From: Meridianimarinicoccus zhengii
GTDB lineage: Bacteria > Pseudomonadota > Alphaproteobacteria > Rhodobacterales > Rhodobacteraceae
Assembly (NCBI RefSeq): GCF_003254465.1
Contig: NZ_QDFI01000016.1
Coordinates: forward strand, 1-64,000
Length of the DNA: 64,000 bases
Direction of reading: 5' to 3'
The notes under the pieces are model-generated. The model saw nothing but the letters and a program-made list of their open reading frames with translations, was not told the DNA's origin and did not search any database. The translations under genes and the position numbers were made by a program. Below, one piece after another: positions 17,423 to 28,808 of this stretch; the stretch's first letter is position 1, and each line of letters begins with the position of its first letter.

Positions 17423-18637
17423 TCAGAAATCGACCGGACCGGCCAGTTCCACCACCTGCCACGGCAGGCCCTGCGTCATCAGCATGTCCATGAATGGGTC
17501 GGGATCAAGCTGTTCCATGTTCCTCACGCCGGGCGCGTTCCAATGCCCTTGCAGGAACATCGCTGCGCCGATCATCGCGGGCACGCCGGTCGTGTAGGCC
17601 ACGGCCTGGCTGCCGACCTCGGCATAACATTCCTCGTGGTCGCAGATGTTGTAGATGTAGAACGTCTTCTCGCCCGACGCGTCCTGCGCGGGGCCGGTCG
17701 CGATGTCGCCGATGCAGGTCTTGCCCTTCGTCAGCGCCCCCAGATCTCCCGGATCGGGCAGCACGGTCTTGAGAAACTGCAGCGGGATGATCTCTACCCC
17801 GTTGTGCACCACCGGCGTGATCGATGTCATGCCGACATTCTGCAGCACCGTGACGTGATTGATATAGGCGTCGCCGAAGGTCATCCAGAACCGCGCGCGC
17901 TCGATCTCGGGGAAATGGGTGGACAGGCTTTCCAGTTCCTCGTGATACATCAGGTACATGTTCTTCTCGCCCACCTCGGGGAAGTCGAACGCGACCTTGC
18001 GGCTCATGGCAGGGGTCACCACCCATTCGCCGTTTTCCCAGTGCTTGGCGTCCGCCGTCACCTCGCGGATGTTGATCTCCGGGTTGAAATTGGTGGCGAA
18101 GGGCTTGCCGTTGTCGCCCCCGTTGCAATCCAGCACGTCGAGCTGCCGGATCCCCGACAGCTTATGCTTGCGCAGCCAGGTGGCGAAGACGGACGTGACG
18201 CCCGGATCGAAGCCGGACCCGAGGATCGCGGTCAGTCCCGCAGCCTTGAACTTGTCCTGATACGCCCATTGCCAGTGGTATTCGAACTTCGCTTCATCCT
18301 CGGGCTCGTAGTTCGCCGTGTCGAGGTAATGAACGCCCGCTTCGAGGCATGCGTCCATCAGCGCCAGGTCCTGGTAGGGCAGCGCAAGGTTCACGACCAG
18401 TTCCGCGCCTGTCGCCTTGATGAGCGCCACGGTCGCGGCCACGTCCATCGCGTCGAGTCCATGGGTCGCCACGTCAACACCCGTGCGCCCCTTCACCGCC
18501 GCCGCGATGTCGTCGCATTTGGATTTCGTGCGGCTCGCCAGATTGATCGTCCCGAAGATCTCCGGGTTCATTGCCATCTTGTGCACCGCCACGGAACTGA
18601 CGCCGCCAGCGCCCACGACCAGAACGTTTCCTGCCAT
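17423..18637 (-). CDS. Carboxy(nor)spermidine dehydrogenase (saccharopine-dehydrogenase fold)
   Basis: Condenses a diamine (here probably putrescine) with aspartate semialdehyde and reduces the imine with NADPH, giving carboxyspermidine. 404 residues with an N-terminal Rossmann motif VLVVGAGGVSSVAVHK, the saccharopine-dehydrogenase core (NLALPYQDLALMDACLEAGVHYLDTANYE) and GSGFDPGVTSVFA. ATG at 18637 is chosen since AGAGG lies just upstream and the Rossmann strand begins at residue 4; the frame extends to 18685 without support. It sits 22 bases after speA in the same direction. Confidence 0.92.
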   Translation of the reverse strand: MAGNVLVVGAGGVSSVAVHKMAMNPEIFGTINLASRTKSKCDDIAAAVKGRTGVDVATHGLDAMDVAATVALIKATGAELVVNLALPYQDLALMDACLEAGVHYLDTANYEPEDEAKFEYHWQWAYQDKFKAAGLTAILGSGFDPGVTSVFATWLRKHKLSGIRQLDVLDCNGGDNGKPFATNFNPEINIREVTADAKHWENGEWVVTPAMSRKVAFDFPEVGEKNMYLMYHEELESLSTHFPEIERARFWMTFGDAYINHVTVLQNVGMTSITPVVHNGVEIIPLQFLKTVLPDPGDLGALTKGKTCIGDIATGPAQDASGEKTFYIYNICDHEECYAEVGSQAVAYTTGVPAMIGAAMFLQGHWNAPGVRNMEQLDPDPFMDMLMTQGLPWQVVELAGPVDF

Positions 18638-18659
18638 GTCCCTCTCCCTTGTCACGGGT

Positions 18660-20531
<1,872 letters not shown>

Positions 20532-20650
20532 GATGCGGTATCCGTTCCCAAAAGCCAGATCGCGGGCGATAGCATTCCCCGACCCGCCTACACAAGGCCC
20601 GTGCGGCTGTCACGCGGGGATGGCGACCGGGACGGGCGCGGGATGCGATT

Positions 20651-20974
20651 TCACGGGACCGTTACATACCTCGTGGGGCCCATCACGCCCCGCATACCCG
20701 GCTTCGCGCGGCGGCTGTAATGGATGACGAGCACAAGGTCGAACAGGCAGACCGCCATGTTCCACGCATAGAGCCACACGATGGGATCGATGGTGCCGGT
20801 CTCCCTGCCCTCGATCAACTTGGCACAGACTCCCGCCGCGTATCCTGCCGATATCAGCGATACGAACCACTTGCTCTTGCCTGCCGCGACGCCTGTCACC
20901 AGCATCTTGGCTATGGACATGTACCAGCCGACGGAAAAGAAGATCAGCATACTGCCTTCGAGAATGGTCTGCAT
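20651..20974 (-). CDS. Small three-helix membrane protein, unknown function
   Basis: 107 residues with three hydrophobic spans (about 6-24, 36-54, 64-86) and a basic tail (HYSRRAKPGMRG). The size and three-helix plan recall SemiSWEET/PQ-loop half-transporters (GVAAGKSKWFVSLISAGYAAGV sits where their second helix would), but the PQ pair is absent, so this is only a structural likeness. An in-frame start at Met-9 is possible. It sits between speA and lepA on the same strand with about 120 and 83 bases around it; no operon partner is obvious. Confidence 0.6.
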   Translation of the reverse strand: MQTILEGSMLIFFSVGWYMSIAKMLVTGVAAGKSKWFVSLISAGYAAGVCAKLIEGRETGTIDPIVWLYAWNMAVCLFDLVLVIHYSRRAKPGMRGVMGPTRYVTVP

Positions 20975-21057
20975 CGCGGTGTCCCCCTTGGCACAGGGTC
21001 CGTGTTAACCACGTTGCAGCGGCCATTCTGTGCGCGATGACACCTTGCGCGGCGCGA

Positions 21058-22860
21058 TCAGCTGTCCATCTTCAGGGCCGAGATGAACGCCTCTTGCGGG
21101 ATGTCCACCTTGCCGAACTGGCGCATCTTCTTCTTGCCGGCCTTCTGCTTGTCCAGAAGCTTGCGCTTGCGGGTCGCGTCGCCGCCATAGCATTTCGCCG
21201 TCACGTCCTTGCGCATCGCCGACAGGGTTTCGCGCGCGATCACGCGCCCGCCGATGGCCGCCTGGATCGGGATCTTGAACATGTGGCGCGGGATCAGCTC
21301 CTTGAGCTTCTCGCACATGGCCCGGCCGCGCTGCTCGGCGCGGTCGCGGTGCACCATCATCGACAGCGCGTCCACCGGTTCGTCGTTCACGAGGATCTGC
21401 ATCTTCTGCAGGTTGTCCTCCCGATAGCCTTCCATCTGGTAATCGAAGGACGCGTAACCCTTGGTCACCGATTTCAGCCGGTCATAGAAATCGAACACCA
21501 CCTCGTTCAGCGGCAGGTCATAGACGGCCATGGCGCGGGTGCCGGCATAGGTCAGGTCCAGCTGGATGCCCCGACGTTCCTGGCAGAGCTTCAGCACGTC
21601 GCCCAGGTATTCGTCCGGCACCATGATCGTGGCCTTGATGCGCGGCTCCTCGATATGGCTGACATGAGTCAGGTCGGGCATGTCGGCGGGGTTGTGCAAC
21701 TCGCGCATCGTCCCGTCCTTCATGTGCAGATGGTAGACGACCGACGGCGCGGTCGTGATCAGCTCGATATCGTATTCCCGTTCGATGCGGTCGCGCACGA
21801 CCTCCAGGTGCAGCAACCCGAGGAAACCACAGCGAAAACCGAAGCCGAGCGCGGCGGAGGTTTCCATCTCGTAGCTGAACGACGCGTCGTTGAGGGCGAG
21901 TTTCTCGATGGCGGTGCGCAGATCCTCGAATTCGGAACTGTCCACGGGGAAAAGGCCGCAGAACACCACCGGCACCGACGGCTTGAAACCTGGCAACGCC
22001 TTGTCACAAGGGCGTTTTTCATGGGTGATCGTGTCGCCGACGCGGGTATCGCGCACCTGCTTGATCGACGCGTTCAGGTACCCGATCTCGCCCGGCCCCA
22101 GTTCCTTCACCGATGTCATGGCGGGCCGGTAAATGCCAACGTCGTCAACGTCATAGGTGCCGCCCGTCTTCATCATGCGGATGCGGTCGCCCTTCTTCAG
22201 GGTGCCGTCGATGATGCGGACGATGACGATGACGCCGAGATAGGCGTCGTACTTGCTGTCCACCAGCATCGCCTTGAGCGGCGCGTCGGGGTCGCCGCCA
22301 TGGGGCGGGGGCAGACGTTTCACAATGGCTTCAAGGACTTCCGGGATGCCGAGGCCGGTCTTGGCGGAGATTTCCACGGCATCGTGGGCCTCGATGCCGA
22401 TGACGTCCTCGATCTGTTCGCGGACGCGGTCGGGATCGGCCGCGGGAAGGTCTATCTTGTTGAGAACGGGGACGATTTCGTGATCCGCTTCAATGGCCTG
22501 GTAGACGTTGGCCAGCGTCTGCGCCTCCACGCCCTGGGAGGCGTCCACCACCAGCAGCGAGCCTTCGACGGCGCGCATGGACCGGCTCACCTCGTAGCCG
22601 AAATCGACGTGTCCGGGCGTGTCGATCAGGTTCAGGATATAGGTGTGGCCGTCCTGCGCGGGGTATTCGATCCGCACGGTGTTGGCCTTGATCGTGATCC
22701 CGCGTTCCCGTTCGATGTCCATGGAATCAAGGAGTTGCTCCTGCATGTCGCGTTCGGCGACGGTGCCGGTGAGCTGGATCAGCCGGTCGGCCAGGGTGGA
22801 TTTCCCGTGGTCGATATGGGCGACGATGGAGAAGTTGCGGATGCGCGAAAGCTCGGTCAT
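21058..22860 (-). CDS. lepA: Elongation factor 4 (LepA)
   Basis: Ribosome-associated GTPase involved in translation initiation/back-translocation. 600 residues. GTP motifs: [14 protein letters not shown] (G1), RERGITIKA (G2), [11 protein letters not shown] (G3), NKIDLPAA (G4). They are followed by EF-G-like domains II, III and V and the LepA-specific C-terminal domain ending [20 protein letters not shown]. Canonical length and start. Divergent from the BrnA-like gene; the 184-base gap between them holds the phased direct repeats. Confidence 0.97.
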   Translation of the reverse strand: MTELSRIRNFSIVAHIDHGKSTLADRLIQLTGTVAERDMQEQLLDSMDIERERGITIKANTVRIEYPAQDGHTYILNLIDTPGHVDFGYEVSRSMRAVEGSLLVVDASQGVEAQTLANVYQAIEADHEIVPVLNKIDLPAADPDRVREQIEDVIGIEAHDAVEISAKTGLGIPEVLEAIVKRLPPPHGGDPDAPLKAMLVDSKYDAYLGVIVIVRIIDGTLKKGDRIRMMKTGGTYDVDDVGIYRPAMTSVKELGPGEIGYLNASIKQVRDTRVGDTITHEKRPCDKALPGFKPSVPVVFCGLFPVDSSEFEDLRTAIEKLALNDASFSYEMETSAALGFGFRCGFLGLLHLEVVRDRIEREYDIELITTAPSVVYHLHMKDGTMRELHNPADMPDLTHVSHIEEPRIKATIMVPDEYLGDVLKLCQERRGIQLDLTYAGTRAMAVYDLPLNEVVFDFYDRLKSVTKGYASFDYQMEGYREDNLQKMQILVNDEPVDALSMMVHRDRAEQRGRAMCEKLKELIPRHMFKIPIQAAIGGRVIARETLSAMRKDVTAKCYGGDATRKRKLLDKQKAGKKKMRQFGKVDIPQEAFISALKMDS

Positions 22861-22926
22861 GGCTGCCGATATGCGGCTGTTTCACAGGGCAGTCAATGGC
22901 CCGCGCCGGGGGCTGAGGGGCGGATC

Positions 22927-22957
22927 GTATGACTCGTGTATGACTCTTGTATGACTC
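22927..22957. repeat. Three 9-bp direct repeats with 11-bp period
   Basis: GTATGACTC occurs at 22927-22935, 22938-22946 and 22949-22957, each spaced by two bases, so the period is 11 bp, close to one DNA turn. They lie between divergent lepA and the BrnA-like gene. Same-face, helically phased sites are typical of cooperative regulator binding; they could also be a chance microduplication. No further copies were noticed elsewhere in the window. Confidence 0.8.
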
Positions 22958-23044
22958 CCGTCGGACCCTGCGCGCGGGGCTTTTGCCGTGCGTTAACCCT
23001 GTTGGACGAGGCTGTGGGCGTGACCGAGACACCGGAGATTGCCC

Positions 23045-23443
23045 ATGCCCCGCCGCGACGCCACCCGCAACCTGCACCGCAGCACCCCCAAGCCGGGCCA
23101 GACCAAGGCGGCGCGGCTGGCATACGAGCGGCTGATGGGGGAGGTGCGCGACCTGGAGTATGACGACCTGATCCCGTTCTGGATCGACAAGCACATCCCG
23201 GAGGCATGGGATACGCTGGAGCAGGACGTGGACGTGGTGGAGAAGAAGGTCCGCATCACCATCCGCGTGGACGAGAGCGTCGCCAAGTTCTATCGTGGGA
23301 TGGGCACGGGATACCAGGCGCGGATCAACCGGGTGCTGGCGACCTTCGCCCAGATGCGAATCGCACAGGTGAACGTGGCCGAGGCGCGGATCGCAAAGTT
23401 CCGGGCGGAGGAAAAGGAGCGGGTGCGGACGGAGGGGGAGTAA
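23045..23443 (+). CDS. BrnA-like antitoxin/DNA-binding protein, orphan
   Basis: 132 residues. The segment KKVRITIRVDESVAKFYRGM then GTGYQARINRVLATF matches the BrnA antitoxin ribbon-helix-helix-like region (KV.ITIR.D..V...F...G.GYQ.RIN..L), preceded by a basic, Pro-rich N-terminus and WIDKHIPEAWDTLEQDV. BrnA proteins bind and repress their own promoter and neutralise the BrnT RNase. No BrnT gene is found on either side: upstream space is only 184 bases and downstream is the KAP gene. The ATG at 23045 is preferred to a TTG two codons earlier. It may be a solitary regulator acting on the repeats upstream. Confidence 0.72.
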   Translation: MPRRDATRNLHRSTPKPGQTKAARLAYERLMGEVRDLEYDDLIPFWIDKHIPEAWDTLEQDVDVVEKKVRITIRVDESVAKFYRGMGTGYQARINRVLATFAQMRIAQVNVAEARIAKFRAEEKERVRTEGE

Positions 23444-23512
23444 ACATGTCAACCTTGCGCTGGGCAAATGATGCAGTCAGAGTAGCATCTTGCATCAGAA
23501 TAGGTGGTGGCA

Positions 23513-24838
23513 ATGATATTTTCTGACATGTGCGTTGAGGCAGATGCATCGTTTACTCCCAATAATGATTTTCTTCAAAGAGGAGGCTTTGCGCAGCGAC
23601 TCTCGAACATGCTTCAAACAATAGATGAACCTTTAGTTGTTGCGATTGACGGCGCCTGGGGTTCTGGCAAAACGCATTTCCTTAGAATTTGGAAGAACGA
23701 CCATCAAAAAAAGTATTGCCAGGATAGGGTTGTTTATATAAACGCTTTTCAGCACGACTATCTTGGCGACCCGCTTGTAAGCTTGGTAAGAGCTGTCAAT
23801 AATTCCTGTGGCGAGCAAGGCGAAAAATCTTCCAGGGCGATAGAAAGCTTAGTCACGGCATCTAAAAAAGTTGCATTCCCCGTGATAAGAATTTTGTCAG
23901 GCGCACTATCAGCTGGAGTTTCGAATTTCGGCTCGTCCGTTATTTCGGAAATAATTTCAGGCATTGCAGCTGAATCTGAGGAAATAGCATCGCGCTTATG
24001 GGACGCAGAGGAATCACGTATAGCAGCGATGGAGGAGTTCAGAGCAGCGCTTCGAGTCGTTGCTTCTGAGAGAAGACTCATAATCATTATTGACGAGCTC
24101 GACCGCTGCAGGCCTGATTACGCGCTTGCGATGCTAGAAGTTGCAAAGCATCTTTTTGGCGAAAGTAGAGTTCATTTTTTGCTCGGTGTAAATGTTGATG
24201 TTTTAGCGGCCTCGGTGAGCCATAGATATGGCAGATCTGTAAATGGGAGGCTATACCTTCAGAAGTTTATAAGCCTGCAATTGTCAATTCCGGAGATCCG
24301 CAATAGCAAGGCCAGCCTTGTTTACTATGAGAAAATGGTTGAATATGTTGAAAGCGAAGGATACCATTCTGAAATAATTGGGATATTAAAGAATGGCTTT
24401 GACATTGCCTGTTTGCCGTTTTTTGCGGAGCGACTGACGTTGAGATCCGTCCAAAGAATCTTTCAGCGCGTCCTTACTCTCTACGCAGTAGCCGATTCTC
24501 GAAATCATCATGTGATAGATTTAACATTCTTTCTGATAATTTTGAGATCCGTGAGTCCAGATGATGCGTTAGCGATTGAGAGCCGGAGGATTACGTTACC
24601 TAGGATAGCAGAGATTCTACGTTTGCGCGACAATGAATCCGATACACACAGAAAGTATACAGCAACTCGCATGTACTACATTTTGAAGCGGATTATTGGT
24701 GAGGGCGTAGACGACAGTGAGTTGGAAAGATACCAATTGGTGAGTTTTTCTTCCAAAGCGGCTTGGGATAATTGCGTTGAGGCGGCCCTTGATAATTTGG
24801 GAAAAATCGGCGCTTTGCAGAAGCCTGCCATTCCGTGA
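23513..24838 (+). CDS. KAP-family P-loop NTPase, probably horizontally acquired
   Basis: 441 residues. Walker A is GAWGSGKT (47-54) and Walker B is LIIIIDELDRCRPDYA (189-204, Asp194/Glu195). The DELDRCRP string is the KAP signature. Between them, about 120-152, lies a hydrophobic stretch matching the membrane insertion typical of KAP NTPases. The C-terminal half is helical with no recognised domain. KAP proteins include F-plasmid PifA (phage exclusion) and many genes in defence islands, but the role here is unknown. The gene is far AT-richer than its neighbours (24301-24360 has 24 G+C of 60; 25501-25560 has 43). ATG at 23513 follows AGGTGG; GTG at 23504 is an alternative. Confidence 0.85.
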   Translation: MIFSDMCVEADASFTPNNDFLQRGGFAQRLSNMLQTIDEPLVVAIDGAWGSGKTHFLRIWKNDHQKKYCQDRVVYINAFQHDYLGDPLVSLVRAVNNSCGEQGEKSSRAIESLVTASKKVAFPVIRILSGALSAGVSNFGSSVISEIISGIAAESEEIASRLWDAEESRIAAMEEFRAALRVVASERRLIIIIDELDRCRPDYALAMLEVAKHLFGESRVHFLLGVNVDVLAASVSHRYGRSVNGRLYLQKFISLQLSIPEIRNSKASLVYYEKMVEYVESEGYHSEIIGILKNGFDIACLPFFAERLTLRSVQRIFQRVLTLYAVADSRNHHVIDLTFFLIILRSVSPDDALAIESRRITLPRIAEILRLRDNESDTHRKYTATRMYYILKRIIGEGVDDSELERYQLVSFSSKAAWDNCVEAALDNLGKIGALQKPAIP

Positions 24839-25025
24839 ATTTTGGAGAACAAGTGGGATTTTTCGAAAAGGCGGGGCCCGATGGCGCCGTTCTGCCGTCG
24901 CGCGCCCTCAGGTGAAGGCCGGGATCGGGCCTCGGCTTCCGACTCTTCGTCCGCGTCGGCATCAAGACCCGATCCGGCAGGTTTGCCGGGTGGACCGGGG
25001 CGGGGCGCTCTGGCAGGCTGCGCGC

Positions 25026-25301
25026 ATGGACCAGATGACCCTGACAGCGACGATCACCGGCAAGGTTCAGGGCGTGGCCTTTCGCGCGTGGACGCAATCG
25101 GAGGCCCGCGCGCGGGGGCTGCGCGGCTGGGTGCGCAACGAGGCGGGCGGATCGGTCACCGCACTCCTGCACGGGCCCGGCGACGCGGTGGCGGGGATGG
25201 TCGCGGCGCTCCATGACGGGCCGCCCTCCGCGCGGGTGGACAGCGTGGCGACCGCCCCGGCAGACCCGCCCGCGACCGGCGGCTTCGAGATCACCGGATG
25301 A
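25026..25301 (+). CDS. acyP: Acylphosphatase
   Basis: Small enzyme (91 residues) hydrolysing acyl phosphates. The motif GKVQGVAFRAWT holds the phosphate-binding loop with the catalytic Arg20, and GWVRNEAGGSV holds the catalytic Asn38. The C-terminus FEITG is the expected last strand. ATG at 25026 gives the standard acylphosphatase length; an open frame runs further upstream but only through the tail of the KAP region. Its stop overlaps the tag start by ATGA, so the two are coupled. Confidence 0.92.
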   Translation: MDQMTLTATITGKVQGVAFRAWTQSEARARGLRGWVRNEAGGSVTALLHGPGDAVAGMVAALHDGPPSARVDSVATAPADPPATGGFEITG

Positions 25302-25939
25302 GCGGCACGGTCCCCGGCCCGGACGGGCGCCCGCGCTGCGGCTGGTGCGCCGCCGCGCCGGAGTTCTTCGCCTATCACGACGCGGAATGGGGCTTTCCGG
25401 TGGCGGACGACCGGCGGCTGTTCGAGAAGATATGCCTCGAGAGTTTCCAGTCGGGGCTGAGTTGGCGCACGATCCTCGCCAAGAGGGAGAATTTCCGGGC
25501 GGCCTTTGCCGGGTTCGATATCGACGCGGTGGCGCGGTTCGACGACGGGGACGTGGCGCGGCTGCTGGGGGATGCGGGCATCGTGCGGCACCGGGGCAAG
25601 ATCGCGGCGGTCATCAACAACGCCGCGCGCTGCCGGGAGTTGGTTGCGGAGGCCGGGTCGCTTGGCGCCTTCGTGTGGTCCTTCGAGCCGCTGGAGGACC
25701 GGCCCGCGGCGGCGGTGCGCGCGACCTCGCCCGCGTCGGTGGCGCTGTCGGCGGAACTGAAGCGACGGGGCTGGCGCTTCGTCGGGCCGACCACGGTGCA
25801 TGCGTTCCTGCAGGCGATGGGGCTGGTGAACGAGCATGTGGAGGGCTGCGCGATGCGGCCCGTGGCGGCGGCGGCGCGGGACGCGTTCACGCCGCCGGGT
25901 GGGGATCAGGATGCGGGTCAGGCGGGTAGGCTGACGTAG
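25298..25939 (+). CDS. tag: DNA-3-methyladenine glycosylase I
   Basis: Base-excision repair enzyme removing 3-methyladenine. 213 residues. Motifs: CGWC near 14-17, AYHDAEWG (His27), LESFQSGLSW with the catalytic Glu, KIAAVINNA, FVGPTTVHAFLQAMGLVNEH and HVEGC. The Cys/His at the start and the HxxxC near the end are the structural zinc ligands known for this family. Overlaps acyP by 4 bases at the 5' end. Its last 22 bases overlap the end of the convergent epimerase gene. Confidence 0.94.
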   Translation: MSGTVPGPDGRPRCGWCAAAPEFFAYHDAEWGFPVADDRRLFEKICLESFQSGLSWRTILAKRENFRAAFAGFDIDAVARFDDGDVARLLGDAGIVRHRGKIAAVINNAARCRELVAEAGSLGAFVWSFEPLEDRPAAAVRATSPASVALSAELKRRGWRFVGPTTVHAFLQAMGLVNEHVEGCAMRPVAAAARDAFTPPGGDQDAGQAGRLT

Positions 25940-26814
25940 CGGGTCCAGGGGTGTTCCTCGGCGAAGCCCAGCATCTCGCGGATCTTGGCGTTGGAGTAGA
26001 TCGCCTCGTGCTCGCCCATGTCGCGGGTGCGGGGCACGTTCGGGTAGTAGCGGGCGACGATCTCGGGCGTGGTGAGGGCCACCGAGTTGCCGTCGTTCCC
26101 GGCGTTGAAGACCTGGTAGCCGAGGCCGGGGGTGGTCAGGCACAGGTGCACGATCTGGCCGAGGTCGCGGGCGTCGATGTAGCAGAACGCGTTGCGCAGG
26201 CGCTGGTCGGGGTTGGCGAAGAAGCCGGGGAAGAGGGTGGCGTATTCGTGCGGTTCGATCACGTTGCCGATGCGCAGGCCGTAGATGTCGGCGCCGGTGC
26301 GGCGCTGGAAGCCCGCGGCGGTCGTCTCGTTGCAGAGCTTCGACAGGGCGTAGGCGTCGGTGGGGGCTGTGGGGGTGGTTTCGGTGAGCGGGATTTCGGG
26401 CGGGTCCATGGGGCCTTCGGCGAAGCAGACGCCGTAGGTGGTTTCCGAGGAGGCGAAGACGATGCGGCGGATGCCGAGGCGGGTGGCGGCGTCGAGCACG
26501 TTGAAGGTGCCGGTGGTGTTGGTGCGGTAGGTTTCGGCGTCGGGGCGGATCAGGATGCGCGGGACGGCGGCGAAATGGACGATGGCGTCGAAGGGGCGCG
26601 GCGGGGTGCCGGCTTCGAGGTCGGAAAGCTGGCCGTGGCTGGTGAGCGCCGAGACGACCTGCCCGAGATCGGTGATGTCGGCGATGAGGGTCGGCACCTC
26701 CGGGTGGTCGAGCGGGACGAGGTCGAGGTTCACGACGCTGTGGCCGCGTGCGAGAAGTTCGGGGATGACATGGCGCCCGGCCTTGCCCGTGCCGCCGGTG
26801 AAAAGGATATGCAT
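25918..26814 (-). CDS. NAD-dependent epimerase/dehydratase family protein (extended SDR)
   Basis: 298 residues, extended short-chain dehydrogenase fold. The cofactor loop is FTGGTGKAGRHV (TGxxGxxG, about 5-16). The catalytic tyrosine-lysine pair is in YALSKLCNE, with SSETTYG supplying the serine. HFAAVPRILIRPD follows the pattern of sugar-nucleotide epimerases. The substrate is not evident: no other sugar genes are adjacent. Convergent with tag. ATG start at 26814. Confidence 0.85.
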   Translation of the reverse strand: MHILFTGGTGKAGRHVIPELLARGHSVVNLDLVPLDHPEVPTLIADITDLGQVVSALTSHGQLSDLEAGTPPRPFDAIVHFAAVPRILIRPDAETYRTNTTGTFNVLDAATRLGIRRIVFASSETTYGVCFAEGPMDPPEIPLTETTPTAPTDAYALSKLCNETTAAGFQRRTGADIYGLRIGNVIEPHEYATLFPGFFANPDQRLRNAFCYIDARDLGQIVHLCLTTPGLGYQVFNAGNDGNSVALTTPEIVARYYPNVPRTRDMGEHEAIYSNAKIREMLGFAEEHPWTRYVSLPA

Positions 26815-27130
26815 GGCTGTCTCCGGTCAGTTGCGTGCATGGGATGGCCCACCTACGGCCCGCGTGCAAGCCGCTGTTCCGGGCGGCGCGGCGCGCAAGG
26901 TCAACCACGGGAGGTGCCGCCCGGACGCGCGGCACGCGTGGCCGGGCCGGGCCCAACGGGAGGGGTCGTCGCCAGACGACGCCGACGGGCGGGAGCCCCC
27001 CTCGCCCGGTTTATCGCCCTGCCCGTCCGGGTTGCCCAGGATGTGCTGCCTGCGTCGGGCTTGTCCGGCGCTTGGCGCGTTCCGGCCTCGAACCCTCCAC
27101 CGGAGGGTTTGCCGCTGCGCGGACCGGCGG
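26815..27130. other. Intergenic region between epimerase and glpK; no gene seen
   Basis: 316 bases, GC-rich, with no reading frame that resembles a protein family and no tRNA-like fold. It must hold the epimerase promoter (to the right of 26814, reading left) and the 3' end of the glycerol transcript. Two hairpins are visible: GTCGTC/GACGAC near 26967-26982, and the stronger one at 27091-27109 listed separately. Confidence 0.6.
27091..27109 (-). terminator. Hairpin 22 bases downstream of glpK, candidate transcript end
   Basis: AACCCTCC and GGAGGGTT form a perfect 8-bp stem with a 3-base loop. The position just past the glpK stop suits termination or 3'-end protection of the glp transcript. 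There is no T-run after it on the minus strand, so classical intrinsic termination is uncertain. Confidence 0.5.
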
Positions 27131-28618
<1,488 letters not shown>

Positions 28619-28745
28619 GGAACTGCCCCCGATGTCGTCTCGTGTCGTCCGCTGGCGGCCGGTCAGGGCCGGGCCGCTCCTCCGGATCATGTCTTGGCGT
28701 TGCCCGCAGGTCCCGCCGCCCCGTTCGGCAGGGCGAGGATACGAA

Positions 28746-28796
28746 CCGGGGCGCCCGTTGCAAGGCGCCCCGGCAGGCCGGATCAGGCGATCCGGC
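28746..28796 (-). other. Tandem intercistronic hairpins between the binding-protein gene and glpK
   Basis: 28746-28773 forms a perfect 10-bp stem (CCGGGGCGCC/GGCGCCCCGG, 8-base loop). 28777-28796 forms a 7-bp stem (GCCGGAT/ATCCGGC, 6-base loop). Both follow the binding-protein stop at 28809. Such hairpins commonly protect the 3' end of abundant binding-protein mRNA and reduce downstream expression. No T-run follows, so partial rather than full termination is inferred. Confidence 0.6.
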
Positions 28797-28808
28797 TGTT
28801 CCGGCCGA

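Noticed and set aside
16159-18637. Norspermidine pathway as in Vibrio
   Set aside because: The enzymes can serve it, but the operon supplies putrescine (speA plus agmatinase), and no diaminopropane-forming gene is present.
22927-22957. CRISPR-like repeats
   Set aside because: Three 9-mers with 2-base spacers are far too short; there are no spacers or cas genes.
23039-23443. Complete BrnTA toxin-antitoxin module
   Set aside because: Only the BrnA-like half is present; no BrnT-like frame fits upstream or downstream.
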